From contig URYK01000003.1 of the NCBI GenBank assembly GCA_900552125.1, positions 1 through 64,000 on the forward strand: a DNA stretch of 64,000 nucleotides. Reading direction: 5' to 3'. Below the pieces are notes generated by a model, which was not told the DNA's origin, searched no databases, and saw only the letters and a list, made by a program, of their open reading frames with translations. Below, piece after piece: positions 1 to 7,794 of this stretch (its first letter is position 1; each line of letters opens with the position of its first letter). A program made the translations under genes and the position numbers. Source of the DNA: an uncultured Solobacterium sp. GTDB taxonomy: Bacteria; Bacillota_I; Bacilli_A; Erysipelotrichales; Erysipelotrichaceae.

Positions 1-1
1 A

Positions 2-847
2 ACACAGCAAGGGGGAGTAATATCACCGCTGTTGGCAAACATCTACCTAAATGAATTAGACTGGGAGCTACAAAAAGCAGGAATCTATTTTGTGCGATAT
101 GCAGATGATTTTCTGTTATTTGCGAACAATGAAGAAGAAATCATGAGGGCAGGAGAAGTAGCGAAAAAGGTAATCGAAGAACTTGGGTTAGAAATGTCCA
201 TGGAGAAAACGAAGATAGTTGACTTTCATAACGATGACTTCACGTTTGTAGGATTTGATTTCTTACACTGGAGAAACAGAAAGAAGGATAATAAGCCATA
301 CTTTCTAGTAAGACCGAGTGAGAAGTCACTGAAAGACTTCAAAAAGAAGATTAAAGAGAAAACAAAGAAGACGTTGACCTTGAATAAAGAAGAATGGATA
401 AAAAGGGTAAATTCAGTCATAGTAGGAAAAGTAAACTACTATAAGATAGTACAAAAAGCTATAGAACTGAACAGACAAGCAGGACAGGAAAGTCACTGTT
501 ACATCAAAGGATGTATCGGAGATTTGCATGGTATTGATGCATATATAAGACAGCGATTAAGGGTATGCATGATACATAAGCATCCGAGCATAAGGAAATC
601 GTTTGGCAAGAGAAGGAAATGGAATATTGAGTATTTTTGTAAGATTGGATTGATACCGGCAGCTTGGCACTACTATAAAGAGATGTATCCGGATTATACG
701 ATAGAAGTTTATATGAAAATACAAACAGAAGAGAATAAAAAGAGACATGAAAGATACATAGAAAAGCTGAAGGAAAAAGGAATAGAGTATTATACACAGG
801 AAAGAATTAGAAAAATCGCAAGCACAGGATATGTGTTTGCGAAATAG
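2..847 (+). CDS. ltrA-like: Group II intron reverse transcriptase/maturase, C-terminal part (5' truncated by window edge)
   Basis: This is the C-terminal 281 residues of an intron-encoded protein; the open frame runs back to base 2, so the start lies outside the window. Its first residues carry the RT motif QGGVISPLLANIYL, and the catalytic YADD box is encoded at 98-109. The basic region after the fingers/palm (roughly codons 95-280) matches the maturase (domain X) area, which helps intron splicing and mobility. No HNH endonuclease signature (paired CxxC) is visible at the C-terminus. Intron domains V and VI follow directly, so the protein sits in its normal intron context. Family assignment is firm; the intron subclass was not determined. 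Confidence 0.9.
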   Translation, partial: TQQGGVISPLLANIYLNELDWELQKAGIYFVRYADDFLLFANNEEEIMRAGEVAKKVIEELGLEMSMEKTKIVDFHNDDFTFVGFDFLHWRNRKKDNKPYFLVRPSEKSLKDFKKKIKEKTKKTLTLNKEEWIKRVNSVIVGKVNYYKIVQKAIELNRQAGQESHCYIKGCIGDLHGIDAYIRQRLRVCMIHKHPSIRKSFGKRRKWNIEYFCKIGLIPAAWHYYKEMYPDYTIEVYMKIQTEENKKRHERYIEKLKEKGIEYYTQERIRKIASTGYVFAK

Positions 848-946
848 TAATGGTTAATTACATAGATAAGCATATTGGTAAGCCGTACGCCTTAATAAGG
901 CACATGCGGTTTGATAAGGGGAGGTAGTTTAATGACTATCTCCTAC
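848..946 (+). mobile_element. Group II intron 3' end: domains V and VI
   Basis: Bases 880-912 fold as a domain V-like hairpin: a lower stem beginning with the catalytic-triad-like AGC, an AC bulge on the 3' side, and an upper stem of gcctta with taaggc. Bases 921-944 form a domain VI-like hairpin (GGAGGTAGT pairing with ACTATCTCC) ending in a CTAC typical of an intron 3' splice junction. The 3' boundary is therefore placed near 946. The position just after the maturase stop supports the reading. The exact branch-point A is not assigned. Confidence 0.65.
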
Positions 947-1012
947 TTTCTTTTTCATATTTTCATTCCTGATAATTCGTGATATGCTTTATAAAAAGAG
1001 AGGAATGTTAGT

Positions 1013-1846
1013 ATGTTAGAAATCTATCGACGTTTATTTCAAGCAAGTCGTACTGCTGGAATTGTAGCAAATATGATACAGGAAGATATTGTGAATGAAG
1101 GTAAAAAAGTAGATATTATTGAAAATGAAGATGACTATCATCGTCGAATGCGAGAAGCAAAAACAAAAGCAGATGAAATCGTTCAGGAGATTCTTTTACA
1201 GTCTCTTCTGCCTGAATACAAGGATATGTTCACATTAGATGCGGAAGAAGATACAATCAGTAAACAACACTTTAAGAATGATGATTATACGTATACATTA
1301 GTATTAGACCCGATTGATGGGACTCTAGATTATTTATCCCAGAAAGATACATGGTCTATCTGCAGTGCTGTTTTACATAATCATGACGTTTTGTTGGCTA
1401 TTGTATATTTTCCTAAAAGAGATTGTTTATATAGCTACGTAGAAGGAAAAGGATGTAGAATTTATCATAATTTAGCAATGTGTACGGAAGATGATGGAGA
1501 AGAATTGGATTATGTAAGTGATAAAGTGCCAGCTCTGATTTATAAGAATAGTCGTTTATCAGATACAATTGTAGAACGTTTAAAAGAGAAAGGTTTTACT
1601 GTAATTGATGATTCTTATCATCATATAGGTTGCCCAGATGCAATATTGGAGTGTATGAAAGGAAATGCATTAGCTTATTTTTCCGATACTAGAAACATAC
1701 GAGACATATTATTAGGGGCAATATTAGGAAAGATGAAACATGGAAATATGTATGATTTCAGTGGTAATTCGGTTCAATGGGAAAAGTGTGGCAGACAAAA
1801 AGAAATAGTATTTAGTATATTTTCGAAAGACGAAATTTTTGATTAG
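1013..1846 (+). CDS. Inositol monophosphatase family phosphatase
   Basis: 277 residues, close to the usual IMPase length. The metal-binding motifs are present: AEED at residues 77-80 and DPIDGT at 99-104. The C-terminal W-D-x-A-A motif of SuhB/IMPase is replaced by NIRDILLGA, keeping the aspartate but losing the tryptophan. The family hydrolyses phosphomonoesters such as inositol phosphates, 3'-phosphoadenosine phosphate or sugar phosphates with Mg2+. The substrate cannot be told here. The ATG follows an AGAGG ribosome site and the gene is monocistronic, ending in a terminator that overlaps its 3' end. Confidence 0.8.
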   Translation: MLEIYRRLFQASRTAGIVANMIQEDIVNEGKKVDIIENEDDYHRRMREAKTKADEIVQEILLQSLLPEYKDMFTLDAEEDTISKQHFKNDDYTYTLVLDPIDGTLDYLSQKDTWSICSAVLHNHDVLLAIVYFPKRDCLYSYVEGKGCRIYHNLAMCTEDDGEELDYVSDKVPALIYKNSRLSDTIVERLKEKGFTVIDDSYHHIGCPDAILECMKGNALAYFSDTRNIRDILLGAILGKMKHGNMYDFSGNSVQWEKCGRQKEIVFSIFSKDEIFD

Positions 1847-1868
1847 ACAAAAATCGTCTTTTTTTTTT
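1826..1868 (+). terminator. Rho-independent terminator of the IMPase-like gene
   Basis: AAAGACGA (1826-1833) pairs with TCGTCTTT (1854-1861), extended by an A/T-rich inner stem and followed by a long T run. The 5' arm lies inside the coding sequence. Confidence 0.8.
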
Positions 1869-1934
1869 AAAAATTTAGGAGTTTTGGTTTTTTCGTTCGT
1901 ATATATACATGTATAAAGTAAGTGAGGTAAATTT

Positions 1935-2423
1935 ATGAATGAAAAAGAACTGAGTGTAGATAAGAAAAAAACAATTAAAGTGATGAGAGAACATTTAAAC
2001 TTTTTAAAAAAGCATGTAGCAACATATTATATACATAATGCATTATATGGAGTAGAAAATCAGAATTTGCAGGTAGAGGAGGATATATGTGAATATCTGC
2101 ATTATACAAAAAATGTTGTGAATGCTTCTAAAGGTGTAAATGATTTTTATCATAATCCTATTTTAGAAGCAACGGAGCAGCAGAAAAAAACAAGACAAAG
2201 ACTGATAGACCAAGATAAAAAAGCATATTTCTTATTACAGGGAATATTACATTTAAACAAACAGGAAAGAGAATTACTAATGGATTTATATGTTCGTGGA
2301 TTAGAGCGCCAGCTTGTTATACGTCATCAGGGAGATATCGTAAATAGTACTTTAAATCGTCGTATTCAGCGTGCATGTCTTCATCTTGCGGAATTATTAT
2401 CGCTGCAGATATATGAAAGTTAG
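1935..2423 (+). CDS. Uncharacterised helical protein with sigma-region-4-like C-terminus
   Basis: 162 residues, not recognised as a named family. It has no signal peptide or membrane segment and is rich in Lys, Glu and His. Residues about 107-155 (starting LNKQERELLMDLYVRG) follow the spacing of a sigma-70 region 4 or ArpU/DUF1492-type helix-turn-helix, so a DNA-binding role is possible, but this is inference only. The start ATG follows GTGAGG. It stands alone between the IMPase terminator and the promoter of the glycolipid operon. Confidence 0.55.
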   Translation: MNEKELSVDKKKTIKVMREHLNFLKKHVATYYIHNALYGVENQNLQVEEDICEYLHYTKNVVNASKGVNDFYHNPILEATEQQKKTRQRLIDQDKKAYFLLQGILHLNKQERELLMDLYVRGLERQLVIRHQGDIVNSTLNRRIQRACLHLAELLSLQIYES

Positions 2424-2449
2424 CTATCGTTACAATCTTGTAATATAAG

Positions 2450-2478
2450 TTTCATGGTTATCATGTTTATGATATAAT
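2450..2478 (+). promoter_or_regulatory. Probable sigma-A promoter of the glycolipid operon
   Basis: An extended -10 (TGATATAAT, hexamer at 2473-2478) lies 17 bases after a weak -35 (TTTCAT, 2450-2455), about 45 bases upstream of the first glycosyltransferase. Confidence 0.55.
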
Positions 2479-2526
2479 AAAGAAAAGTATGGTGTTATAC
2501 CGTTGATATGAAGTGGAGGAATAGAT

Positions 2527-3582
2527 TTGAATAAAAAAATCGTTATTAATATGTTGTCGAGTGCTGATAAAGTACAAGGACAGGGTGTGGGAAGTGCTTA
2601 TTTAGAACAAGTGAATTTGATTAAAGAGGGAGCAGGGGATATTTTTGAGGTAAGAATTAACAGTAATAAAAAAGCCGATATTATTCATTCTCACACGATA
2701 GATCCACAAAATTACATTAAAATGAAACTGAATAAAAATGCAAATGTATGTTATGTACATTTTTTACCTGATACATTAGATGGAAGTATTAGTCTTCCTA
2801 AAGCTCTTTTTTCAATCTTTAAAAAATATGTAGTGAGTTTTTATAAACAAGCAGATTATTTAATTGTGGTAAATCCGATTTTTATGGATCCTTTAGAAAA
2901 GTATGGTATTAGCAGAGATAAAATGATTTACATTCCAAACTATGTCTCTAAAGAAAAATTTTATATAAAAACGAATGATGAACGCAATCATATACGAAAA
3001 CATTATGGGTTAAAGAAAGATGACTTTGTTGTTATTGGGGTTGGTCAGGTACAGACAAGAAAAGGTGTTTTAGATTTTATTGAAGTAGCTAAAAAACTTC
3101 CTCATATTCAATTTGTATGGTGTGGAGGTTTCTCTTTTGGGAAGATAACAGATGGTTATGATGAGTTAAAGAAAGTTACTGATAATCCCCCTGCAAATGT
3201 CAAATTTCTTGGCATTATTCCTAGAGATCATATGAATGATGTATATAATATGGCTGATTTGTTATTTATGCCTTCTTATAATGAATTATTTCCAATGTCA
3301 ATTTTAGAAGCAGTAAATTTACATCGACCAATGGTGTTGAGATCATTAGAACTATATGAGGATATTTTATTTAAAAAATATCAATGTGCTGATCAGAATG
3401 ATAAATTTAAAGAGTTGATTGAACGCTTATATGAAGATAAAGCTTTTTATGAAGAGTGTGCTAAGGATAGTGCATATATCAGTGATTATTATTCTAAAGA
3501 AAATGTTTTAAAGATATGGAAATCATTTTATATGCAGGTTTATGAAGAAGTGAAAAAGAAAAAGGGGGAAACTATTAAATAA
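2527..3582 (+). CDS. GT4 glycosyltransferase, probable diglycosyl-diacylglycerol synthase
   Basis: 351 residues starting at TTG, chosen because GTGGAGGA lies 6 bases upstream and the N-terminus INMLSSADKVQGQGVGSAYL matches the glycolipid synthase type found beside a CpoA/LafA-like partner in Gram-positives. The C-terminal GT-B half has the GT4 pattern (GVGQVQTRKGVLDFIE, then PSYNELFPMSILEA). The likely reaction is addition of a second sugar to monoglycosyl-diacylglycerol at the inner membrane face. It heads an operon with a polytopic membrane protein and a second GT4 enzyme. The exact sugar and linkage are inferred, not seen. Confidence 0.75.
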   Translation: MNKKIVINMLSSADKVQGQGVGSAYLEQVNLIKEGAGDIFEVRINSNKKADIIHSHTIDPQNYIKMKLNKNANVCYVHFLPDTLDGSISLPKALFSIFKKYVVSFYKQADYLIVVNPIFMDPLEKYGISRDKMIYIPNYVSKEKFYIKTNDERNHIRKHYGLKKDDFVVIGVGQVQTRKGVLDFIEVAKKLPHIQFVWCGGFSFGKITDGYDELKKVTDNPPANVKFLGIIPRDHMNDVYNMADLLFMPSYNELFPMSILEAVNLHRPMVLRSLELYEDILFKKYQCADQNDKFKELIERLYEDKAFYEECAKDSAYISDYYSKENVLKIWKSFYMQVYEEVKKKKGETIK

Positions 3583-3601
3583 TAAATAAGCAGGAAGGCA
3601 G

Positions 3602-4684
3602 ATGAGGAAAATGAAGAATCCAATTAGAAATTATATTCTAAACGTAGTCATCATCATTGCTTTGACAGTTATATCCTTATGGTTCGCATTGAAAGATAAT
3701 TTTCATGAAATCATGCATTTAATTGGAAATATATCCTGGTATTGGCTCCTAATTATTGCTTTATGGGGAATAGTGTATGTGATGATACTTGGAGTAATTC
3801 TAACAATATTTGCACGACGGTATAAGAAAGATTATCGTTATTTACAAGGCTTAGCAAATGCACTTGTTGGGACATTTTTTAGTGGTATTACACCAAGTTC
3901 AACTGGTGGACAGTTTGGACAAGCCTATGTCTTTAAGAAACAGGGGATCAAATATAGTGATGGGGCAAGTATTTTGTGGGCTGATTTTATCGTTTATCAG
4001 ACAACAATGATGGTTTATGTTACAATTTTATTTTTGTTGCGATTTTCCCATTATATGGAAATAATAGGAACTTGGTTTTTGGCAATTTTTGTTGGTTATT
4101 TAGTAAATATATGTGTAATAAGTGTATTATGGACTATGGCTCTGTTCCCACGTCTTTATGTGAAATTAAGCGGACATGCTGTATCTTTATTAGCGAAGCT
4201 TCATATAGTGAAAAATAAACAGAAGACTTTAAATACATGGACAGTGCAGGTAGAGGGTTTTACAAGTGAGATTAAAGAATTAAAGCATGAAAAAAAGATG
4301 ATTGTTAAGACAGTTGCTTGGAATGTCATTCGAATGACAGTTCAATTTTCGTTGCCGTTTTTCATAGCACATGCATTAGGGATTAATTTAGCTGCAGATA
4401 AATTTGTAGATTCTTTAGCTCTTGCTAGCTTCGTATTGATGGCAAACGCATTTATCCCAATTCCAGGGGCAAGTGGCGGAACGGAGTTGGTTTTTACACA
4501 ATTGTATAAACATTTAGTTGGAGGTTTAAAGGCAAGCAGTATTATGATTTTATGGAGATTATCTACTTTCCATATCGTTATCTTAATCGGTGCATGTACT
4601 TTTATCTACTTAAAGAGAAAATATGAAGGAGTAGGAAGAAAAAATAAAAAGGAAGTAATAGATATCAGGGAGGTAGATTCGTGA
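3602..4684 (+). CDS. UPF0104/LPG-synthase-TM family integral membrane protein
   Basis: 360 residues with about eight hydrophobic segments, starting with a helix at residues 10-32. The motifs GTFFSGITPSSTGGQFGQAY and IPIPGASGGTELVF are hallmarks of the flippase-like lysylphosphatidylglycerol synthase transmembrane (AglD/YbhN) family. There is no C-terminal aminoacyl-transfer domain, so it is not a complete MprF. Placed between two glycolipid glycosyltransferases, it may move a glycolipid or lipid-linked sugar across the membrane (inference). Its stop overlaps the next start by 4 bases. A second ATG at 3611 is an alternative start. Confidence 0.75.
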   Translation: MRKMKNPIRNYILNVVIIIALTVISLWFALKDNFHEIMHLIGNISWYWLLIIALWGIVYVMILGVILTIFARRYKKDYRYLQGLANALVGTFFSGITPSSTGGQFGQAYVFKKQGIKYSDGASILWADFIVYQTTMMVYVTILFLLRFSHYMEIIGTWFLAIFVGYLVNICVISVLWTMALFPRLYVKLSGHAVSLLAKLHIVKNKQKTLNTWTVQVEGFTSEIKELKHEKKMIVKTVAWNVIRMTVQFSLPFFIAHALGINLAADKFVDSLALASFVLMANAFIPIPGASGGTELVFTQLYKHLVGGLKASSIMILWRLSTFHIVILIGACTFIYLKRKYEGVGRKNKKEVIDIREVDS

Positions 4685-6666
4685 GAATTGGATTATTTAC
4701 AGATACATATACTCCTGATATAAATGGAGTTGTATCAAGCATAGTGACATTACAGAAAGAATTAGAGAAAAATGGACATGATGTATATGTAATTACGAAT
4801 CATAAAGCCATGACAATGAAAAAAGAAGGAAATGTATTGCGTCTTCCTGGCTTGGAATTGAAATGGCTATATGGATATAAGCTATCTACACCATATCATT
4901 TTAGTGCGCGTGATGAAATTATGAAGATGAATTTAGATGTCATTCATGTACATACAGAATTTGGTGTAGGAATGTTTGGAAGAATTGTTGCGAAATATTT
5001 AAATATTCCTGTAGTAACAACATATCATACTATGTATGAGGATTATACGCATTATGTAAATCGATTTGAAATTGATGAAGTAGACAAAATCACAAAGAAA
5101 ATGGTTTCTTCTTTTTCTAAGTCTATTTCTGATAGTGCTCAGGCTGTGATATCACCAAGTGAGAAAACAAAAGAAACTTTGATTAAATATGGTGTAAAGA
5201 CGCCAATCTATGTGATTCCTACTGGATTAAATTTTGATAAATTTAACCCTGATCATATTGATTATGAAAAAGTAAAGATGATACGTAAAACGTATGGTAT
5301 CGAAGAAAATGATCGATTAATTGTATTTGTTGGACGTATTGCGCCTGAAAAAAGTATTGAGATTCCTATTGAAGGTTTCCGCTATGTGGAAGATCCATCA
5401 ATTAAATTTATGATCGTCGGTGGAGGTCCTCAGTTAAAAGAACTGCAAGATATGGTTAAACGTTATCAGCTGGAAAATAAGATTGTTTTCACAGATAAGG
5501 TTCCTGCAGAGGAGATTCCCGCTTATTATGCATGTGCTGATTGTTTTGTGTCAGCATCACTAACTGAGACGCAGGGAATGACTTATTTAGAAGCTTTAGC
5601 CTGTGGTCTACCTGTTTTCGCCCGGTATGATGAAGTAATTAAGGATATAGTCATTGATGGAGATAGCGGTTTTATTTTTGAAACTCCTCAGGAATTTGCG
5701 GACAAGCTTACTGATTTTATGCATTTAAGTGAAGAAGAACGTCATGAATATTCTAAACGAGCTTTGAGCAAGGTAGCCAAATATGATGCAAAGGTATTCT
5801 GTTCTAAGGTTCTAAGTGTATATTATCAAGCCATTGATGATTTTGAAGATGCTTATGAGGTTATCAAGATTAAGGCAATAGATGACTATATGAGAATTTA
5901 TGTAGAGAATGAGAAAGAAGATCAGCCAATAAAAATCTTGATTGATTTAGATGATTTCTTTGCCTATAAAATACGACTGCATACGATGCTGGATCGTTAC
6001 ATTATAGATTATTTTCAGCAGAAGGAAGTTGCATTGGAAGCTTATCGTGGAGCAATACGTAGGCTACGTTTGAGAGATTACACAAGAAAAGAAATGTACA
6101 CATGGCTAAGTCACCAGCAAGGCTTAGATGAAGCAGCAATTGAAAATATACTTAAAGAATTAGAAGAAAAAGGTTATATTAATGATATCCTGTATATGCA
6201 GGATAAAATAGAAAAAATGAAACATTCTCTAAGTGGAAAGGGAAATATTAGGCGTACTTTAATTAATAAAGGTTTAGATCCAGAGCTTGTAGAAGATGCA
6301 ATACAGGATTTAGATGATGATGAAGAACGCCTGCGAGCTATAAAAATGGCAGAGAAATTGATGTCTAGCATCAAAGATAAATCAAGAAAAATGAAGAAAC
6401 AGACGATTATTCGTAAGCTGATCTCACTTGGTTTTGATACTGATGTTGCAAAGAGTGCTTCTGAACATCTGAATTTTGATGAGGAAGATGATACAGAGGC
6501 ATTAGATAAGACAATTGCGAAAGCTATGCGTAATTATAGTCGTAAATTTAGTGGTAAACAGTTAGAAAATAAAGTACTGGTATATTGTCTTCAGAAAGGT
6601 TTCTTTCATGAAGAAATTATGAATCGATTAAACGAAATGGAGTGTAATGATGAGCATACTGATTAA
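4681..6666 (+). CDS. GT4 glycosyltransferase fused to a C-terminal RecX domain
   Basis: 661 residues from a GTG start behind GGGAGGT. Residues 1-390 are a GT4 enzyme of the 1,2-diacylglycerol 3-glucosyltransferase type: MRIGLFTDTYTPDINGVVSS at the N-terminus, GGGPQL, and the EX7E motif at E296/E304. From about residue 448 the protein becomes RecX-like: helical repeats with AYRGAIRRLRLRDYTRKEMY, ILKELEEKGYINDILYM and further GF/GL-containing repeats to the C-terminus. Free RecX binds RecA filaments and limits recombination. The frame is continuous, with no stop or obvious frameshift at the join. The gene overlaps both neighbours, so all are co-translated. No separate recX is seen in the window. 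Confidence 0.8.
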   Translation: MRIGLFTDTYTPDINGVVSSIVTLQKELEKNGHDVYVITNHKAMTMKKEGNVLRLPGLELKWLYGYKLSTPYHFSARDEIMKMNLDVIHVHTEFGVGMFGRIVAKYLNIPVVTTYHTMYEDYTHYVNRFEIDEVDKITKKMVSSFSKSISDSAQAVISPSEKTKETLIKYGVKTPIYVIPTGLNFDKFNPDHIDYEKVKMIRKTYGIEENDRLIVFVGRIAPEKSIEIPIEGFRYVEDPSIKFMIVGGGPQLKELQDMVKRYQLENKIVFTDKVPAEEIPAYYACADCFVSASLTETQGMTYLEALACGLPVFARYDEVIKDIVIDGDSGFIFETPQEFADKLTDFMHLSEEERHEYSKRALSKVAKYDAKVFCSKVLSVYYQAIDDFEDAYEVIKIKAIDDYMRIYVENEKEDQPIKILIDLDDFFAYKIRLHTMLDRYIIDYFQQKEVALEAYRGAIRRLRLRDYTRKEMYTWLSHQQGLDEAAIENILKELEEKGYINDILYMQDKIEKMKHSLSGKGNIRRTLINKGLDPELVEDAIQDLDDDEERLRAIKMAEKLMSSIKDKSRKMKKQTIIRKLISLGFDTDVAKSASEHLNFDEEDDTEALDKTIAKAMRNYSRKFSGKQLENKVLVYCLQKGFFHEEIMNRLNEMECNDEHTD

Positions 6667-7591
6667 AGAACTACAAGATGGCTTTAAAGGTACGATTACG
6701 GTATTAGTAATCAGTGTAAATAAAGGTATTACCGCAAAGGGTGCACCATATTTATCTTTTATGTTTCAGGACAAAAGCGGTAATATAGATGCAAAATACT
6801 GGAATGTAAGTGAGGACATGCTGTATCGTTTCTCTCCTGGTATGATTGTGGAAGTTACTGGAGATGTTTTAAATCATCAAAAACAGCTTCAGTTTCGTGT
6901 TCAAAAAATGAAAGAGGCTGAAGGTGAAATCAATGTTTCTGATTATGTGAAGGAAGGACCATACTCACAGAAAATCTTAAAGGAACAGATTACACAATAT
7001 TTGGATTCTATTAAAAACCCTATAATGCATAAGATTGTATCAGAAATATTAAATGATCATAAAGATGCTTTTTATGAATATCCTGCTGCGACTAGAAATC
7101 ATCATGATTTCTATAGCGGATTGGCGACGCATGTGTTAGGGATGCTGAAGTTAGCACAGCAGTTATGTCAGTTATATCCTATGCTTGATCAGGATTTACT
7201 ATATAGTGGTGTGCTGCTGCATGATATTGGGAAAACCGTCGAGTTAAGCGGAGCAATCGCGAGCGAATATACAGTAGAAGGCAAATTAATAGGCCATATC
7301 TCTATTATGCAGGCAGAAATAATGGCAAAAGCCAAAGAACTGCATCTAGACGATTCAGAAGAAGTTATGCTGCTACGTCATATGGTGCTATCTCATCATG
7401 GTGTCTATGAATATGGATCACCAGTATTACCGATGATTCCAGAGGCAGAAATGCTATATATGATTGATAATATAGATGCTCGTATGAATACTATCCAAAA
7501 GGCTTTTGAACCAGTTTCAGAGGGTGAATTTACACCACGAATCTTTGCGTTAGAAAATCGAAGCTTTTATAAAAGCAAGTATAAGAAGTAA
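6650..7591 (+). CDS. yhaM: 3'-5' exoribonuclease YhaM
   Basis: 313 residues, matching the usual 314 of YhaM. An OB-fold nucleic-acid-binding domain occupies the first ~100 residues and an HD phosphohydrolase-type nuclease domain follows (HDIGKT from residue 191, plus HH and H/D ligands downstream). The family degrades RNA and DNA from the 3' end with Mn2+ or Co2+. The start at 6650 was preferred over the ATG at 6647 because GGAG at 6638-6641 is then 8 bases away. The gene overlaps the end of the glycosyltransferase-RecX gene and ends the operon before a strong terminator. Confidence 0.9.
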   Translation: MSILIKELQDGFKGTITVLVISVNKGITAKGAPYLSFMFQDKSGNIDAKYWNVSEDMLYRFSPGMIVEVTGDVLNHQKQLQFRVQKMKEAEGEINVSDYVKEGPYSQKILKEQITQYLDSIKNPIMHKIVSEILNDHKDAFYEYPAATRNHHDFYSGLATHVLGMLKLAQQLCQLYPMLDQDLLYSGVLLHDIGKTVELSGAIASEYTVEGKLIGHISIMQAEIMAKAKELHLDDSEEVMLLRHMVLSHHGVYEYGSPVLPMIPEAEMLYMIDNIDARMNTIQKAFEPVSEGEFTPRIFALENRSFYKSKYKK

Positions 7592-7631
7592 AAGGTGAAT
7601 AAGCGTAAATCGTGTATTTACCTTTTTTTTT
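7591..7631 (+). terminator. Terminator of the glycolipid/yhaM operon
   Basis: A 10-bp stem AAAGGTGAAT/ATTTACCTTT (one G-T pair) beginning at the yhaM stop codon is followed by eight or more T. Confidence 0.85.
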
Positions 7632-7711
7632 GAGCTTTTGGGATATGAAATAGGTAAATTTTTCATTTTTCTTGCGAAATTCTTAATCTTTTTATTTTAA
7701 TGAACATTCGA

Positions 7712-7743
7712 TATACTAACCATGCAAGCTGATAACGCTTTCA
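7712..7743 (+). promoter_or_regulatory. Candidate -10 and catabolite-responsive element (cre)
   Basis: TATACT at 7712-7717 is a plausible -10. Just downstream, TGATAACGCTTTCA (7730-7743) matches the cre consensus TGWAARCGYTWNCW at 13 of 14 positions and lies in a larger AGCTGA/TCAGCT dyad. The position downstream of the start site would suit a CcpA roadblock on the PRD-regulator/PTS operon. Confidence 0.6.
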
Positions 7744-7794
7744 GCTTATTTACTGTAAAGTACTTATGAAAATGGTTAGGAAAGGAGGTAGACT

